A program made the position numbers and the translations under genes. Shown here piece by piece: positions 25,210 through 34,831 of a DNA stretch of 64,000 nucleotides. A model generated the notes under the pieces. That model was not told where the DNA came from. It saw only the letters and a list, made by a program, of their open reading frames with translations, and searched no databases. Source of the stretch: Comamonas sp. 26 (lineage in GTDB: Bacteria; Pseudomonadota; Gammaproteobacteria; Burkholderiales; Burkholderiaceae_C). The DNA lies in NCBI RefSeq assembly GCF_002754475.1, contig NZ_PEFL01000001.1:1240001-1304000 (forward strand), in the 5' to 3' direction. The first letter of the stretch is position 1. Each line of letters opens with the position of its first letter.

Positions 25210-26019
25210 TTAGCCAGCCAGAAAATCCCGAATCGCAAACAGCGTCGCGTCGGGTGACTCCGTCATCTGGTTATGGCCGTTGGGAATCAGCTGCTCCTTG
25301 ACTTGTTTGCCCGCGGCCTTGGCAGCCTTGATCAGGCCCTTGGCAGCTTTGGGCGGCGTCATCTGGTCTTGCTCGCTCAGCACAAACAAAACCGGGCAGG
25401 TGATCTGGGCCATGGCGGCCTCACCGCCGGCATAGCGGTCGCAGGCGGTAAAGCCTGCGTGCAGCAAGTTGGTGTCGGCATTGCTGGCCAGCACGCGGCG
25501 GCCCAGCGCCATGCCTGCGCCAAACACCCAGCTGCCTGCGCCATTGGGCGGTGACAGCGTGGCGCGCGAGAAGGTGTTGACCATGGCAATGGCTTTTTCG
25601 GGTGTGTTCAGGGCCGATTCCAGCAGCGCGGGCGAGACCTTCATGGGGAAGGCCGTGCCCACCAGCACCAGATGGCTGATGCGCTCTTTGAGCGTGGCAG
25701 CGGTTTCCATGGCGATTAGGCTGCCCCAGCTGTGGCCGATCAACGCGGCTTTTTGCAATCCAGCGGCGTCCATCAGCTGGCCGATGAAAGTGGCAACATC
25801 TTCAACCGTTTTTGGCGCTGCGCCACCGCTTTTGCAATGGCCTGGCAGATCCAGCGCCAGCACATTCCAGCCGTGGTTGGCTATGTAGCGGCTTTGCAGG
25901 GCCCACACGCTGTGGTCGCACAGCACGCCGTGAATGAAGATGGCGGTGGGCTTGGCTGCATCGAACGCCTTACCGCCGGTATAGGCGTAAATATCTGCGC
26001 CTTGAACTTGGATACGCAT
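25210..26019 (-). CDS. Alpha/beta hydrolase
   Basis: A 269-residue hydrolase from the ATG at 26019, which has GGAGA five bases upstream; a longer frame to 26049 lacks such a site. FIHGVLCDHSVWALQ, GHSWGS (nucleophile Ser), LSEQDQMTPP (acid) and PNGHNQMTE (His) make up the catalytic set. LALDLPGHCKSGG is typical of esterase/epoxide-hydrolase-like members. No signal peptide is seen. It lies in a minus-strand cluster between the GNAT and PoNi-like genes. Confidence 0.87.
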   Translation of the reverse strand: MRIQVQGADIYAYTGGKAFDAAKPTAIFIHGVLCDHSVWALQSRYIANHGWNVLALDLPGHCKSGGAAPKTVEDVATFIGQLMDAAGLQKAALIGHSWGSLIAMETAATLKERISHLVLVGTAFPMKVSPALLESALNTPEKAIAMVNTFSRATLSPPNGAGSWVFGAGMALGRRVLASNADTNLLHAGFTACDRYAGGEAAMAQITCPVLFVLSEQDQMTPPKAAKGLIKAAKAAGKQVKEQLIPNGHNQMTESPDATLFAIRDFLAG

Positions 26020-26035
26020 CGTTGTCTCCGATTTT

Positions 26036-26458
26036 TTAGATGTCCGCAATCAGTCGCTTGCCCATCGATACCGTTTTGTCGTCCGTGTAACCCAGGCTTT
26101 CGTACAAGGCGATGACCACCTCGTTGCCTGCGCGCACTTGCAGGTTCAGCTTGGGGCAGCCGCGCGCGGTCAGCAATTGCTCGGCTTGCTGCATCAGCTG
26201 GCTTGCGTGGCCTTGGCGCTGGTGCGATGGGTGCACGGCAAGGTAGTTGATCCAGCCACGGTGCCCGTCGTAGCCGACCATAACGGTTGCCATCAACAGG
26301 CCTTGGTCATCGGTGCCAACTAAAAACAGCTCGGGCGACACACTCAGCTTGCGCGCAATGTCTTTGTGCGGATCGTTCCAGGGGCGGGTCAGGCCGCAGT
26401 CGTTCCACAACTGCACAACCGCTTCGATGTCTGCCTGTGCAAATACACGGATCTCCAT
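26036..26458 (-). CDS. GNAT-family acetyltransferase (YpeA-like)
   Basis: A 140-residue acetyltransferase. WINYLAVHPSHQRQGHASQLMQQAEQ contains the acetyl-CoA-binding motif A (Q-x-x-G-x-A), and ALYESLGYTDD is the C-terminal GNAT motif; the arrangement resembles YpeA. The acceptor is unknown. Its ATG (26456-26458) overlaps the TGA of the upstream sulfhydrylase gene by one base, so the two are translationally coupled; a GTG one codon upstream is an alternative start. Confidence 0.87.
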   Translation of the reverse strand: MEIRVFAQADIEAVVQLWNDCGLTRPWNDPHKDIARKLSVSPELFLVGTDDQGLLMATVMVGYDGHRGWINYLAVHPSHQRQGHASQLMQQAEQLLTARGCPKLNLQVRAGNEVVIALYESLGYTDDKTVSMGKRLIADI

Positions 26459-27756
26459 CACGCGGCTTTTTCTGCGGCCTTCAACGCACGTTTCAGGTCG
26501 TCAATCAGATCATCGGCATCTTCCAGGCCAATCGACAGACGAATCGTGCCTTGACTGATGCCCGCTTGCGAAAGCGCTTCATCGCTCATGCGGAAATGCG
26601 TGGTGCTGGCGGGGTGAATCACCAGAGAGCGGCAATCGCCCACATTGGCCAGGTGGCTGAAGACCTTCAGTGTTTCGATGAACTTCTTGCCCTGGTTGCG
26701 GTTGCCGGCAATATCAAAGCTGAACACCGAGCCCGCGCCGCGCGGCAGCAGTTTCTTGGCCAGAGCGTAGGAGGAATGGCTCTCCAGCATGGGGTGGCCC
26801 ACGCGGCTGACCAGGGGATGGCTGGCCAGGAACTGCACCACCTTTTCGGTGTTCTTCATGTGGCGTTCCATGCGCAGCGGCAGGGTTTCAATGCCTTGCA
26901 AAATCAGCCATGCGCTGTGCGGGCTCAGGCAGGCGCCAAAGTCGCGCAGGCCTTCGCGGCGGGCACGCAGCAAGAAGGCACCCACCGTGCTTTCCTCGCT
27001 GAACACCATGTTGTGAAAGCCGTCGTAGGGCTCGGTCAGTTCGGGGAATTTGCCCGATTTTTCCCAGTCAAAACTGCCGCCGTCCACCACGATGCCGCCA
27101 ATCACCGTGCCGTGTCCCGAGAGAAACTTGGTTGCAGAGTGATAGACGATGTCCGCGCCATGTTTAAGCGGCTGCATCAGCCACGGAGAGGTGAGGGTTG
27201 AGTCCACCAGCAGCGGCACGCCAGCCCCATGAGCGATAGCGCTGATGGTGGGAATGTCCAGCACATCCAGCCCGGGGTTGCCCACGGTTTCGCCAAAGAA
27301 CAGCTTGGTGTTGGGGCGCACGGCTGCGCGCCAGCCGTCAATGTCGCCGGGCTTGACGAAGGTGGTTTCTATGCCAAAGCGGCGCAACGTGTAGTGCAGC
27401 AGGTTCTGCGATCCTCCATAGAGGGCGGTACTGGCCACGATATGGCTGCCTGCGCCCATCAGCGTGGCAATGGAGAGGTGCAGTGCTGCTTGCCCGCTGG
27501 CCACGGCAATTGCGCCTACACCGCCTTCAAGTGCGGAGACACGCTGCTCCAGCACCGCGTTGGTGGGGTTGCTGATGCGGCTGTAGACATGGCCGGGCCG
27601 CTCCAGGTTGAACAGGCTGGCCGCGTGGTCGCTCGATTCAAAGACAAACGAGGTTGTCAGGTGAATGGGCGTGGCGCGTGCGCCGGTGGCGGGGTCGGGC
27701 TGTGCACCTGCGTGCAGGCTCAGGGTGTCAAAACCGGGGTCTGAGTAGCCGGGCAT
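26458..27756 (-). CDS. metY: O-acetylhomoserine aminocarboxypropyltransferase (sulfhydrylase)
   Basis: A 432-residue PLP enzyme of the Cys/Met metabolism family. It starts GFDTLSLHAGAQPDPATGAR, has TTSFVF, YSRISNPT, the ALYGGSQNLL loop and the PLP lysine in HSATKFLSGHG near residue 210; SLGLEDADDLIDDL ends the fold. The length over 420 and the long NMVFSEES insertion fit O-acetylhomoserine sulfhydrylase better than cystathionine enzymes. The reaction makes homocysteine from O-acetylhomoserine and sulfide in methionine synthesis. It is the first gene of the minus-strand cluster metY-GNAT-hydrolase-PoNi. Confidence 0.9.
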   Translation of the reverse strand: MPGYSDPGFDTLSLHAGAQPDPATGARATPIHLTTSFVFESSDHAASLFNLERPGHVYSRISNPTNAVLEQRVSALEGGVGAIAVASGQAALHLSIATLMGAGSHIVASTALYGGSQNLLHYTLRRFGIETTFVKPGDIDGWRAAVRPNTKLFFGETVGNPGLDVLDIPTISAIAHGAGVPLLVDSTLTSPWLMQPLKHGADIVYHSATKFLSGHGTVIGGIVVDGGSFDWEKSGKFPELTEPYDGFHNMVFSEESTVGAFLLRARREGLRDFGACLSPHSAWLILQGIETLPLRMERHMKNTEKVVQFLASHPLVSRVGHPMLESHSSYALAKKLLPRGAGSVFSFDIAGNRNQGKKFIETLKVFSHLANVGDCRSLVIHPASTTHFRMSDEALSQAGISQGTIRLSIGLEDADDLIDDLKRALKAAEKAA

Positions 27757-28005
27757 GTCTTGTCTCCGTGATGATTTTGATCATTGAAGGCGACATTGCG
27801 CCCGCAACAATTATTTGGTTTTGACGAATTGACTATTGATTTTGTGGAAAATTAACTGTTTCGTCAGTGTTTTCGATTTTCTGACTTCGTCCCATTGTGG
27901 GCTATATTGGTGCACGCACTCGGATTTTGCGCACAGTGATGCCGCACGTGCTGACACGTGCAGGACAAATACGGCCAGAGTGCAAACCAGATTCGGAGAA
28001 CAGCA
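27757..28005. other. Divergent promoter region, metY-like / CBS gene
   Basis: About 250 bp between divergent genes, AT-rich in the middle. A TATATT at about 27903-27908 is a possible -10 for the CBS gene. No riboswitch motif was recognised ahead of the sulfhydrylase. Confidence 0.3.
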
Positions 28006-28458
28006 ATGAAAGTAAGTGACATCCTGCGCGTCAAAGGCAACACCCTGTATACGGTGTCGCCCGATGAAAGCCTGGCTGCTGCGGTGCAGGTGATGTCGGA
28101 AAAGGACATCGGCTCGCTGGTGGTCATGGAACACGGCGATGTGGTGGGCATGCTCACCTTCCGCGAAGTGATTCAGGGCTTTGTGAAAACCGGCGGCGTG
28201 GAGCGTGCCTCCGTGCGCGGCGCCATGGACGATGCGCCAATGACCTGCACCATGGAAACCGATATGGACGAGGTGCGCCGCATGATGCTGGACCGCCACG
28301 CGCGCTATATGCCCGTGATGGACAAGCGCATGTTGATGGGCGTGATCAGCCTGTATGACGTGGCCAAGGCCGTGGTGGATAGCCAGAACTTTGAGAACCG
28401 CATGCTCAAGGCCTATATCCGCGATTGGCCTGAAGGCGAGCGCCAGGGCGCTGATTAA
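28006..28458 (+). CDS. CBS-domain protein
   Basis: A 150-residue protein made almost only of two CBS domains (MKVSDILRVKGNTLYTVSPDESLAAAVQVM, and a second one around MTCTMETDMDEVRRMMLDRHARYMPVMD). CGGAGA precedes the ATG at 28006. CBS pairs bind adenosyl ligands such as AMP, ATP or SAM and act as sensors. With no other domain, it probably regulates a partner protein, which is not identifiable. A terminator follows. Confidence 0.88.
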   Translation: MKVSDILRVKGNTLYTVSPDESLAAAVQVMSEKDIGSLVVMEHGDVVGMLTFREVIQGFVKTGGVERASVRGAMDDAPMTCTMETDMDEVRRMMLDRHARYMPVMDKRMLMGVISLYDVAKAVVDSQNFENRMLKAYIRDWPEGERQGAD

Positions 28459-28481
28459 TCCATCCGTCGCTCCAGACTCCA

Positions 28482-28509
28482 GCCCCGCTTGATGCGGGGT
28501 TTATTTTTT
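28482..28509 (+). terminator. Rho-independent terminator after the CBS gene
   Basis: Stem CCCCGC / GCGGGG with a TTGAT loop followed by TTTATTTTTT, 25 bp after the stop. Confidence 0.88.
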
Positions 28510-28601
28510 GCGGGCAGCGTTACTGGCGATGGCTGGCGCAGCGCAGTGTCAACCCATGAAACGCAGAGCGCTGGCAAGCCCGCAGGCATAATTGGAAGCC
28601 T

Positions 28602-29699
28602 ATGAGCGGCAATACCTTCGGCACAATTTTCACGGTCACCAACTTTGGTGAATCCCACGGTCCAGCCATTGGCTGCGTGATTGACGGCTGCCCCCCGGGC
28701 ATGGCCTTGAGTGAGGCAGATATCCAGTTCGATCTGGACCGCCGCCGCCCCGGCACCAGCAAGTTTGTCACCCAGCGCAACGAGCCCGATGCGGTCGAGA
28801 TTCTCTCGGGCGTGTACGAGGGTAAGACCACGGGCACGCCGATTGCGCTGCTCATCCGCAATACCGACCAGCGCAGCAAGGATTACTCCAACATTGCGCA
28901 GAGCTTTCGCCCCGGGCACGCTGACTACGCTTACTTTCAAAAGTACGGCATCCGCGACCCGCGTGGCGGTGGCCGATCATCTGCCCGCCTGACAGCGCCC
29001 ACGGTGGCGGCTGGCGCAGTGGCTAAAAAGTGGCTCAAAGAAAAGTTTGGCACCGAGTTTCGCGCCTGCATGACGCAGATTGGCGAGCTGCCCATAGGCT
29101 TTGAGGGCTGGGAGCATGTGCCGCACAACCCCTTCTTCGCCCCCGTGGCCGATGTGACGCAGTACGAGGAATACATGGAGCAGCTGCGCAAGAGCGGTGA
29201 CTCCTGTGGTGCTGCGCTGCGCGTGAACGCCAGCAATATGCCTGTGGGTCTGGGTCAGCCTCTGTATGACCGGCTGGACGCCGACATTGCCTACGCCATG
29301 ATGGGCTTGAACGCCGTCAAGGCCGTAGAAATTGGCGCAGGCTTTGACAGTGTGGCCCAGCGCGGCACCACGCACGGTGATTCGCTGAGCCCTGAGGGCT
29401 TTCGCAGCAACAACGCTGGCGGCATCGTGGGCGGTATCAGCACCGGGCAAGACCTGGAAGTGCGCATTGGCATCAAGCCCACCAGCTCCATCATCACGCC
29501 GCGTGAATCGATTGATGTGCATGGCAATACCGCCGAAGTGATTACCAAGGGCCGCCACGACCCGTGCGTGGGCATTCGCGCGGCACCCATTGCCGAAGCG
29601 TTGCTGGCCCTGGTGGTGATGGACCACGCGCTGCGCCACCGTGCGCAGAACGCAGATGTCGATTCGGGCTTGGCGCCCATTCCTGCTTCAGCCGCCTGA
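28602..29699 (+). CDS. aroC: Chorismate synthase
   Basis: A 365-residue FMN-dependent enzyme that converts 5-enolpyruvylshikimate-3-phosphate to chorismate, the branch-point of aromatic amino acid synthesis. The three family signatures are seen: [18 protein letters not shown] at residues 12-29, [12 protein letters not shown] near 127 with the conserved arginines, and [21 protein letters not shown] near 260. Length is normal. It is likely monocistronic with its own promoter in the 90 bp after the CBS-gene terminator. Confidence 0.97.
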   Translation: MSGNTFGTIFTVTNFGESHGPAIGCVIDGCPPGMALSEADIQFDLDRRRPGTSKFVTQRNEPDAVEILSGVYEGKTTGTPIALLIRNTDQRSKDYSNIAQSFRPGHADYAYFQKYGIRDPRGGGRSSARLTAPTVAAGAVAKKWLKEKFGTEFRACMTQIGELPIGFEGWEHVPHNPFFAPVADVTQYEEYMEQLRKSGDSCGAALRVNASNMPVGLGQPLYDRLDADIAYAMMGLNAVKAVEIGAGFDSVAQRGTTHGDSLSPEGFRSNNAGGIVGGISTGQDLEVRIGIKPTSSIITPRESIDVHGNTAEVITKGRHDPCVGIRAAPIAEALLALVVMDHALRHRAQNADVDSGLAPIPASAA

Positions 29700-29750
29700 C
29701 ATCAAAAAAACCGTTTTGTGCGCTACAACCAGAGGCTCAGGAGCGTCGTG

Positions 29751-31586
29751 ATGGTTGTAGCAAACAAAAAATCCAAGCAACGCCAGCCCCGCGCTTTGTC
29801 GCCGGGCTGGCGTTGTGCATTTCGAAGCATTGTAGCAGGTGCTGCTGCGGCATTGTTGTCGATAGGTCTGTCGGCCTGTGGCGGTGGCGCGATCAAGCCC
29901 GCCAGCATGGATATCACCTTGCTGGGCTTCAATGACTTTCACGGCAATCTGGAGCCGCCCAGGCAGGCCGTAGTGGCGAAAAACGCGCAAGGACGGAGCG
30001 TAGCGGTGCCCGCAGGGGGCGCGGCCTATCTGGCGCAGGCGGTTGCCGAGCGGCGTGCTGCCAGTCGCCATGTGGCGGTGGTGACGGCGGGGGACATGAT
30101 TGGGGCATCGCCCATCGTGTCATCGCTGTTTCTGGATGAGCCTACGATTGAGGCGCTGAACCTGATGAAGGTGGACTTTGCCGCCACCGGCAACCACGAA
30201 TACGACCAAGGCGCTGACGAGCTGCTGCGCATGCAAAACGGTGGCTGCGAGAAGTTCACCAGCAAAGAGCCTTGCCAGCTCAGCAAACCCTTTAAGGGCG
30301 CGGCGTTTCAGTATCTGGCGGCCAACACCATCCGCGATGATGGAAAACCGCTGTTCCCCTCCACAGGCGTGAAATTTTTTGAGCAAGACGGCTTGCGCAT
30401 CGGCGTGGGCTTTATCGGCATGACGCTCCAGAACACGCCGCACATGGTGCGCCCCAGCGGCGTGAAAGGGCTGCGCTTTACGGCAGAGGCGCTGACGGCC
30501 AATGCGCTGATTCCGCAGCTGCGCGCACAAGGGGCTGATGTGATCGTGGTGCTGGTGCATGAAGGCGGTAGCACCACAAGTAGCCTGCAGGACAATAGTT
30601 GCCAAGGACTGTCTGGCGATATCGTGCCGATTCTGGAGCAGCTCTCTGCCGAGGTGGATGTGGTCATCTCCGGCCATACGCATCGGGCTTATCTGTGTGA
30701 CTACGCCAAGGTCAACCCGAATAAACCGTTTTTACTGACCAGCGGTGGCCTGTACGGCACGCTGCTGACCGAGGTAAAGCTCACCGTCGATGCGCGCACG
30801 CGCCGCGTGAGTCAAAAGTCGGCACGCCAGAATATCGTGCAAGGCGAGGCCTATACCGGCAGCGCAGGCGTGGTGGCGCTGCAGCCCGACTTCCCGGTCT
30901 TTGCTGCGGATCCGGGCGTGGCGCAGCTGGTGGCCCGCTACAAGGCCGCTGCGCAGCCCCTGGCAGCGATGCCCGTGGGGCGGCTGGCAGCTGCAGCCTT
31001 GCGCATGCCGCACAGCAATGGCGAAAGCGTGGTGGGCCGCATGGTGGCTGACAGCATTCTGGCCGCCACGCAAGATGCGGCGGCGGGCGGGGCGCAGGTG
31101 GCCTTTATGAATTCTGGCGGCGTGCGCGCCGATCTGTTGCCGGATGCGAGCGGGCAGGTCACTTACGGCCAACTTTTCAGCGTGCAGCCTTTTGGCAATA
31201 CGCTGATGGTGATGAGCCTGACGGGCGAGCAGATTCGCCAGGTGCTGGAGCAGCAGTTCAACAGCGGCACCAACACCGTGGATGCGCCGCGCATCCTGCA
31301 GGTGTCGCAAGGCTTTGGCTACCGCTTTGACCGCAGCCAGACCGCAGGGCAGCGGGTGAGCGAGATTCGCCTCAACGGCCGCCCGCTGGACATGGCTCAA
31401 ACCTATCGCGTGGGCCTGCAAAGCTATCTGGGCACGGGCGGCGACAACTTCAGCATTTTTATGCAAGGCACTGATGTCGTGGGCGGCATGCTGGATGTGG
31501 ATGCGCTGGTTGAGCATGTGCGCGCGCAGAGCTGGGTAGCACCCATGGCGCTACCGTTACATGAGCGTATTGCGCGCGTCTATTAA
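29751..31586 (+). CDS. 5'-nucleotidase / metallophosphatase lipoprotein (UshA-like)
   Basis: A 611-residue exported phosphatase. The ATG at 29751 is preferred because AGGAG stands eight bases upstream; a GTG at 29718 is possible. A basic N-terminus and hydrophobic segment end in a lipobox, GLSAC. The metallophosphatase domain has LLGFNDFHGNL, TAGDMIG, ATGNHEYDQG and ISGHTHRAY. The C-terminal 5'-nucleotidase domain has FMNSGGVRADL and the FxxxxxGGDNFSIF substrate pocket (YLGTGGDNF). Such enzymes release phosphate from external nucleotides or UDP-sugars; anchoring to a membrane is inferred from the lipobox. Confidence 0.92.
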   Translation: MVVANKKSKQRQPRALSPGWRCAFRSIVAGAAAALLSIGLSACGGGAIKPASMDITLLGFNDFHGNLEPPRQAVVAKNAQGRSVAVPAGGAAYLAQAVAERRAASRHVAVVTAGDMIGASPIVSSLFLDEPTIEALNLMKVDFAATGNHEYDQGADELLRMQNGGCEKFTSKEPCQLSKPFKGAAFQYLAANTIRDDGKPLFPSTGVKFFEQDGLRIGVGFIGMTLQNTPHMVRPSGVKGLRFTAEALTANALIPQLRAQGADVIVVLVHEGGSTTSSLQDNSCQGLSGDIVPILEQLSAEVDVVISGHTHRAYLCDYAKVNPNKPFLLTSGGLYGTLLTEVKLTVDARTRRVSQKSARQNIVQGEAYTGSAGVVALQPDFPVFAADPGVAQLVARYKAAAQPLAAMPVGRLAAAALRMPHSNGESVVGRMVADSILAATQDAAAGGAQVAFMNSGGVRADLLPDASGQVTYGQLFSVQPFGNTLMVMSLTGEQIRQVLEQQFNSGTNTVDAPRILQVSQGFGYRFDRSQTAGQRVSEIRLNGRPLDMAQTYRVGLQSYLGTGGDNFSIFMQGTDVVGGMLDVDALVEHVRAQSWVAPMALPLHERIARVY

Positions 31587-31676
31587 TAAAAATGAATGAA
31601 AAGTGTCTTGAAAACATTTATTGACAATCGCTTAATGCTCTTGAATTAATAGCGTTATCAGTTTGAATCGCCCAAA

Positions 31677-31704
31677 AACAAAGCCACCCGAGGGTGGCTT
31701 TGTT
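31677..31704. terminator. Bidirectional terminator, nucleotidase / nrdR
   Basis: Perfect 12-bp stem AACAAAGCCACC / GGTGGCTTTGTT with a CGAG loop between converging genes; A-rich on the left and T-rich on the right. Confidence 0.82.
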
Positions 31705-31720
31705 GTGTCTGATCGATGTA

Positions 31721-32206
31721 TCAGCTGGCAGCTGGCTTCTTGGGCGCTTTGACCTTGGGGCTGCGGACTTCATCCATGATGTTGGTGAAGTCGTCCACAT
31801 CCTCAAAGCTGCGATAGACGCTGGCAAAGCGGATATAGCCCACTTTGTCCAGGCCCTTGAGCTCATCCATAACCAGCTCGCCAAGGCGGCTGGAATCGAT
31901 CTCGCGCTGACCCAGATTGAGTAGCTTGTCTTCGATGCGCTCTATGGCGGCATCGATGAGCGCGGTGCTCACCGGGCGCTTGCGTAGCGCGATCTTGAAA
32001 GAGCCTTGCAGCTTGGCGCGCTCGTACTCGATGCGGCGGCCATCTTTCTTGACTACGGTCGGAAAGCTGACCTCGGGCCGTTCATACGTTGTGAAACGCT
32101 TGTCGCAGCCACCGCAGCGGCGGCGGCGGCGAATGAAGCCCCCATCCTCGGACTCGCGCGTTTCGACAACTTGCGTGTCCGGGTTGCTGCAGAAGGGGCA
32201 CTTCAT
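31721..32206 (-). CDS. nrdR: Transcriptional repressor NrdR
   Basis: A 161-residue repressor of ribonucleotide reductase genes. The N-terminal zinc ribbon [20 protein letters not shown] ... [13 protein letters not shown] supplies four cysteines, and an ATP-cone domain follows ([20 protein letters not shown]). It senses ATP/dATP and binds NrdR boxes. It is 21 bp downstream of glyA and probably co-transcribed with it, an arrangement common in Burkholderiales. Confidence 0.97.
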   Translation of the reverse strand: MKCPFCSNPDTQVVETRESEDGGFIRRRRRCGGCDKRFTTYERPEVSFPTVVKKDGRRIEYERAKLQGSFKIALRKRPVSTALIDAAIERIEDKLLNLGQREIDSSRLGELVMDELKGLDKVGYIRFASVYRSFEDVDDFTNIMDEVRSPKVKAPKKPAAS

Positions 32207-32227
32207 GGTGTGTCAGCGCAGCAGAAT

Positions 32228-33475
32228 TTACTTGCTGTAGACGGGCAGCTTGGCGGTCAGTGCGGCAACCTTTTCACGCACGGCAGCCAGAGTGGCTTCG
32301 TCTGTGGGGTTCTCCAGCACGTCGGCCACCAGGTTGGCGGTGATGCGGGTTTCTTCTTCGCCGAAACCACGGGTGGTCATGGCGGGAGTGCCGATACGGA
32401 TGCCGCTGGTCACGAATGGCTTTTCGGGGTCATTGGGGATGGCGTTCTTGTTCACAGTGATGTGAGCCAGACCCAGAGCCGCTTCAGCAGCCTTGCCGGT
32501 AATGCCCTTGGCGCGCAGGTCCACCAGCATCACGTGGCTTTCGGTGCGACCGGAGACGATGCGCAGGCCGCGTGCGGTCAGCGTGTCGGCCATTACCTTG
32601 GCGTTCTTCACAACTTGTTCCTGGTAAGCCTTGAACTCGGGAGTCAGGGCTTCCTTGAACGCGACGGCCTTGCCGGCGATCACGTGCATCAGCGGGCCGC
32701 CTTGCAGGCCAGGGAAGATGGCGCTGTTCAGTGCCTTCTCGTGCTCGGCCTTCATCAGGATCACGCCGCCACGGGGGCCGCGCAGGCTCTTGTGGGTGGT
32801 GGTGGTGACTACGTCAGCGTGGGGCACGGGGTTGGGGTACACGCCAGCAGCGATCAGGCCAGCGTAGTGAGCCATGTCCACCCAGAAAATGGCACCGACT
32901 TCCTTGGCGATCTTGGCGAAGCGCTCAAAGTCAATGTGCAGCGCGTAGGCAGAGGCTCCGGCGACGATGATGCGGGGCTTGTGCTCACGTGCCAGCGCTT
33001 CCATCTTGTCGTAGTCGATAGCTTCGTTGGCGTCCAGACCGTAAGAAACGGCATTGAACCACTTGCCGGACATGTTCAGTGCCATGCCGTGGGTCAGGTG
33101 ACCGCCTTCGGCCAGGCTCATGCCCAGAATGGTGTCGCCGGGCTTGGCAAATGCCATCAGCACAGCTTGGTTGGCTTGCGAGCCGGAATTGGGTTGCACG
33201 TTGGCGGCTTCAGCGCCAAAGATTTGCTTGATGCGGTCGATGGCCAGTTGTTCAACCACGTCCACGTGCTCGCAACCACCGTAGTAACGCTTGCCGGGAT
33301 AGCCTTCGGCGTACTTGTTGGTCAGTTGGGAGCCCTGGGCTTCCATCACGGCGGGCGAGCAGTAGTTCTCGCTGGCGATCAGCTCGATATGCTCTTGCTG
33401 GCGATGGTCTTCAGCCTGGATGGCGGCAAACAGTTCGGGGTCGACTTTAGCGACGGTATCGGTGCGTTGAAACAT
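32228..33475 (-). CDS. glyA: Serine hydroxymethyltransferase
   Basis: A 415-residue PLP enzyme that interconverts serine and glycine while making methylenetetrahydrofolate, the cofactor also used by ThyA. The start at 33475 gives [16 protein letters not shown]; the open frame upstream is the untranslated leader. [20 protein letters not shown], the PLP Lys229 in [14 protein letters not shown] and [10 protein letters not shown] are family markers. The leader contains a ZTP riboswitch candidate (33512-33663), which fits folate and purine-linked regulation. nrdR follows. Confidence 0.98.
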   Translation of the reverse strand: MFQRTDTVAKVDPELFAAIQAEDHRQQEHIELIASENYCSPAVMEAQGSQLTNKYAEGYPGKRYYGGCEHVDVVEQLAIDRIKQIFGAEAANVQPNSGSQANQAVLMAFAKPGDTILGMSLAEGGHLTHGMALNMSGKWFNAVSYGLDANEAIDYDKMEALAREHKPRIIVAGASAYALHIDFERFAKIAKEVGAIFWVDMAHYAGLIAAGVYPNPVPHADVVTTTTHKSLRGPRGGVILMKAEHEKALNSAIFPGLQGGPLMHVIAGKAVAFKEALTPEFKAYQEQVVKNAKVMADTLTARGLRIVSGRTESHVMLVDLRAKGITGKAAEAALGLAHITVNKNAIPNDPEKPFVTSGIRIGTPAMTTRGFGEEETRITANLVADVLENPTDEATLAAVREKVAALTAKLPVYSK

Positions 33476-33511
33476 GGCAGTCCTGTGAACTTGAAATTCC
33501 CTTGAGGACAA

Positions 33512-33663
33512 GGGCTGCCCAGGCGAACGGCTGAAACGCTTGCGGGTTGCAATCGCTGCGACCTTGGGCGGTACGCTCCCCGGTGGTTCACAGACCTTGC
33601 AGTCTGCTGGTTTCCACGTCAGCGGCAGAAAAACTCTGCGCCTATCGCCAGTTGCGTACACCT
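33512..33663 (-). promoter_or_regulatory. ZTP (pfl) riboswitch candidate in the glyA leader
   Basis: On the minus strand, the leader between about 33663 and 33512 has the conserved blocks of the ZTP/ZMP riboswitch in the right order: ACGCAACTGGCG at the 5' side (near 33660-33648), ACCACCGGGGAGCG in the middle (near 33587-33574), and CGCCTGGGCA at the 3' side (near 33525-33516), 36 bp before the glyA start. CGCAACTGGCG with the CACCGGGGAGCG and CGCCTGGGCA boxes is the known pfl consensus. The class senses ZTP/ZMP, which accumulate when 10-formyl-THF is scarce, and occurs before glyA and purH in this bacterial group. Structure was matched by eye only. Confidence 0.75.
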
Positions 33664-33733
33664 GCTAGTGTAGCTGAGCTGACATATCTCGGAGTCGTAT
33701 GCCCGCTTTTCCCGCAGGCTTGTGTTCGGGCAT

Positions 33734-33760
33734 AAAAAAAGCTGGCGCAAAGGCCAGCTT
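33734..33760 (-). terminator. Rho-independent terminator of the transglycosylase gene
   Basis: On the minus strand, AAGCTGGC-6 bases-GCCAGCTT is followed by a T-run; it begins about 30 bp after the stop of the gene at 33792. Confidence 0.9.
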
Positions 33761-33791
33761 GAAAAAATTCGACAGTTTATGGTTTGAAAAT

Positions 33792-34652
33792 TTACAGGCT
33801 GGAATTAGCCACAATGACTTGCTGAGCGTGAGACACCGTGGTGGCTTCTGCTACCTTGGGCACGGCAGACTTGGCTACTGGGGGCGCCGTGTTGGCGGCG
33901 ACCAAAGGATTGGCGGCACGCAGGCCTGCACCCAGGCGCATACGCTGATGCTCGGCCAGCACCTTGGCGGCATAGCCACCATCGCTTGGCAGATTGGCGG
34001 CACCTACGTAGTAGCGCAAGCCACCTTCGATGGAGCCGGCGCGGGCAATGCATTCCTTGAGAACCTTGACACCAACCTTCAGATTGGTCACGGGATCAAA
34101 CGCGGCATGCTGGCCGCCAAAGCTCTCGTACTTGTCGGTGTGAATCTTGGTCATCACCTGCATCAGGCCTTGGGCACCGACAGGGCTTTGGGCAAACGGG
34201 TTGAAGCTCGATTCAATGGCCATGATGGCCAGAATCAGTGTGGGGTCCAGCTTGTTGGCTTTGCCCTGTGCATAGGCTTCGCTGACCAGAGCGGCAATGG
34301 GCTCGGGTGCAACGCGGTACTTAGTGCTGAGCCAGTAGGCGACAGCAGCTTGCTCCTTGGGCAGGCTTTTGGGGTTGACTGCGGTGGCGCGGTCGCTGGC
34401 GACAATGATCTCGGAAGTGGGGGCTTCTTCGATGCTGGCTTCAGCAACCACGGGTAGGCGGGCATCCAGCCACTGACGCAGCTGAGATTCGCCAGCCAGA
34501 CGCAGGTCTGGGCGAGAGATGAAAATCAAGGCCGAAATGGCCACGGCCAAGCCCAGGAGGGCGAAACCGTTGTGGGTAAGAGCAAGAAAACCGTTGGCCG
34601 TTTTGTGGCCCAACGTTCGCGCAGAGGCGACTAATTTTCCTGACGCTGGCAT
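33792..34652 (-). CDS. Lytic transglycosylase (SLT domain) membrane-anchored protein
   Basis: A 286-residue protein from the ATG at 34652; a longer frame to 34721 lacks support. A single hydrophobic segment (GFALLGLAVAISALIFIS) near residue 30 anchors it in the inner membrane. The transglycosylase domain spans about 125-240: ILAIMAIESSFNPFAQSPVGAQGLMQVM contains the catalytic Glu in the IES motif and GAQGLMQVM, and VKVLKECIARAGS with YYVGAAN ends the fold. It cleaves peptidoglycan between MurNAc and GlcNAc. A good promoter candidate lies at 34832-34861 and a strong terminator follows the gene. Confidence 0.88.
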   Translation of the reverse strand: MPASGKLVASARTLGHKTANGFLALTHNGFALLGLAVAISALIFISRPDLRLAGESQLRQWLDARLPVVAEASIEEAPTSEIIVASDRATAVNPKSLPKEQAAVAYWLSTKYRVAPEPIAALVSEAYAQGKANKLDPTLILAIMAIESSFNPFAQSPVGAQGLMQVMTKIHTDKYESFGGQHAAFDPVTNLKVGVKVLKECIARAGSIEGGLRYYVGAANLPSDGGYAAKVLAEHQRMRLGAGLRAANPLVAANTAPPVAKSAVPKVAEATTVSHAQQVIVANSSL

Positions 34653-34831
34653 AGCTTGTCCTTTCTTGGCTATCACCCGAGGTGGAACCGGGTCTGTGAC
34701 ACGGTGCGACCAGGGCAGCACGCCGATGAGGTTTGCTGCGGGCCGATTAAAAGCGCCCCGGCGGGGCGCTGATCGGTCTGCTCAGTCGTGAGGCAGCGGA
34801 AACAAAAAACGCTCATTTCGAGCGCTGGCGG

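Noticed and set aside
33476..33661. N-terminal extension of GlyA by 62 residues
   Set aside because: The sequence is the riboswitch leader; the conserved protein starts at 33475.
33476..33700. Glycine riboswitch in front of glyA
   Set aside because: The conserved blocks match the ZTP class, and no tandem glycine aptamer pattern is seen.
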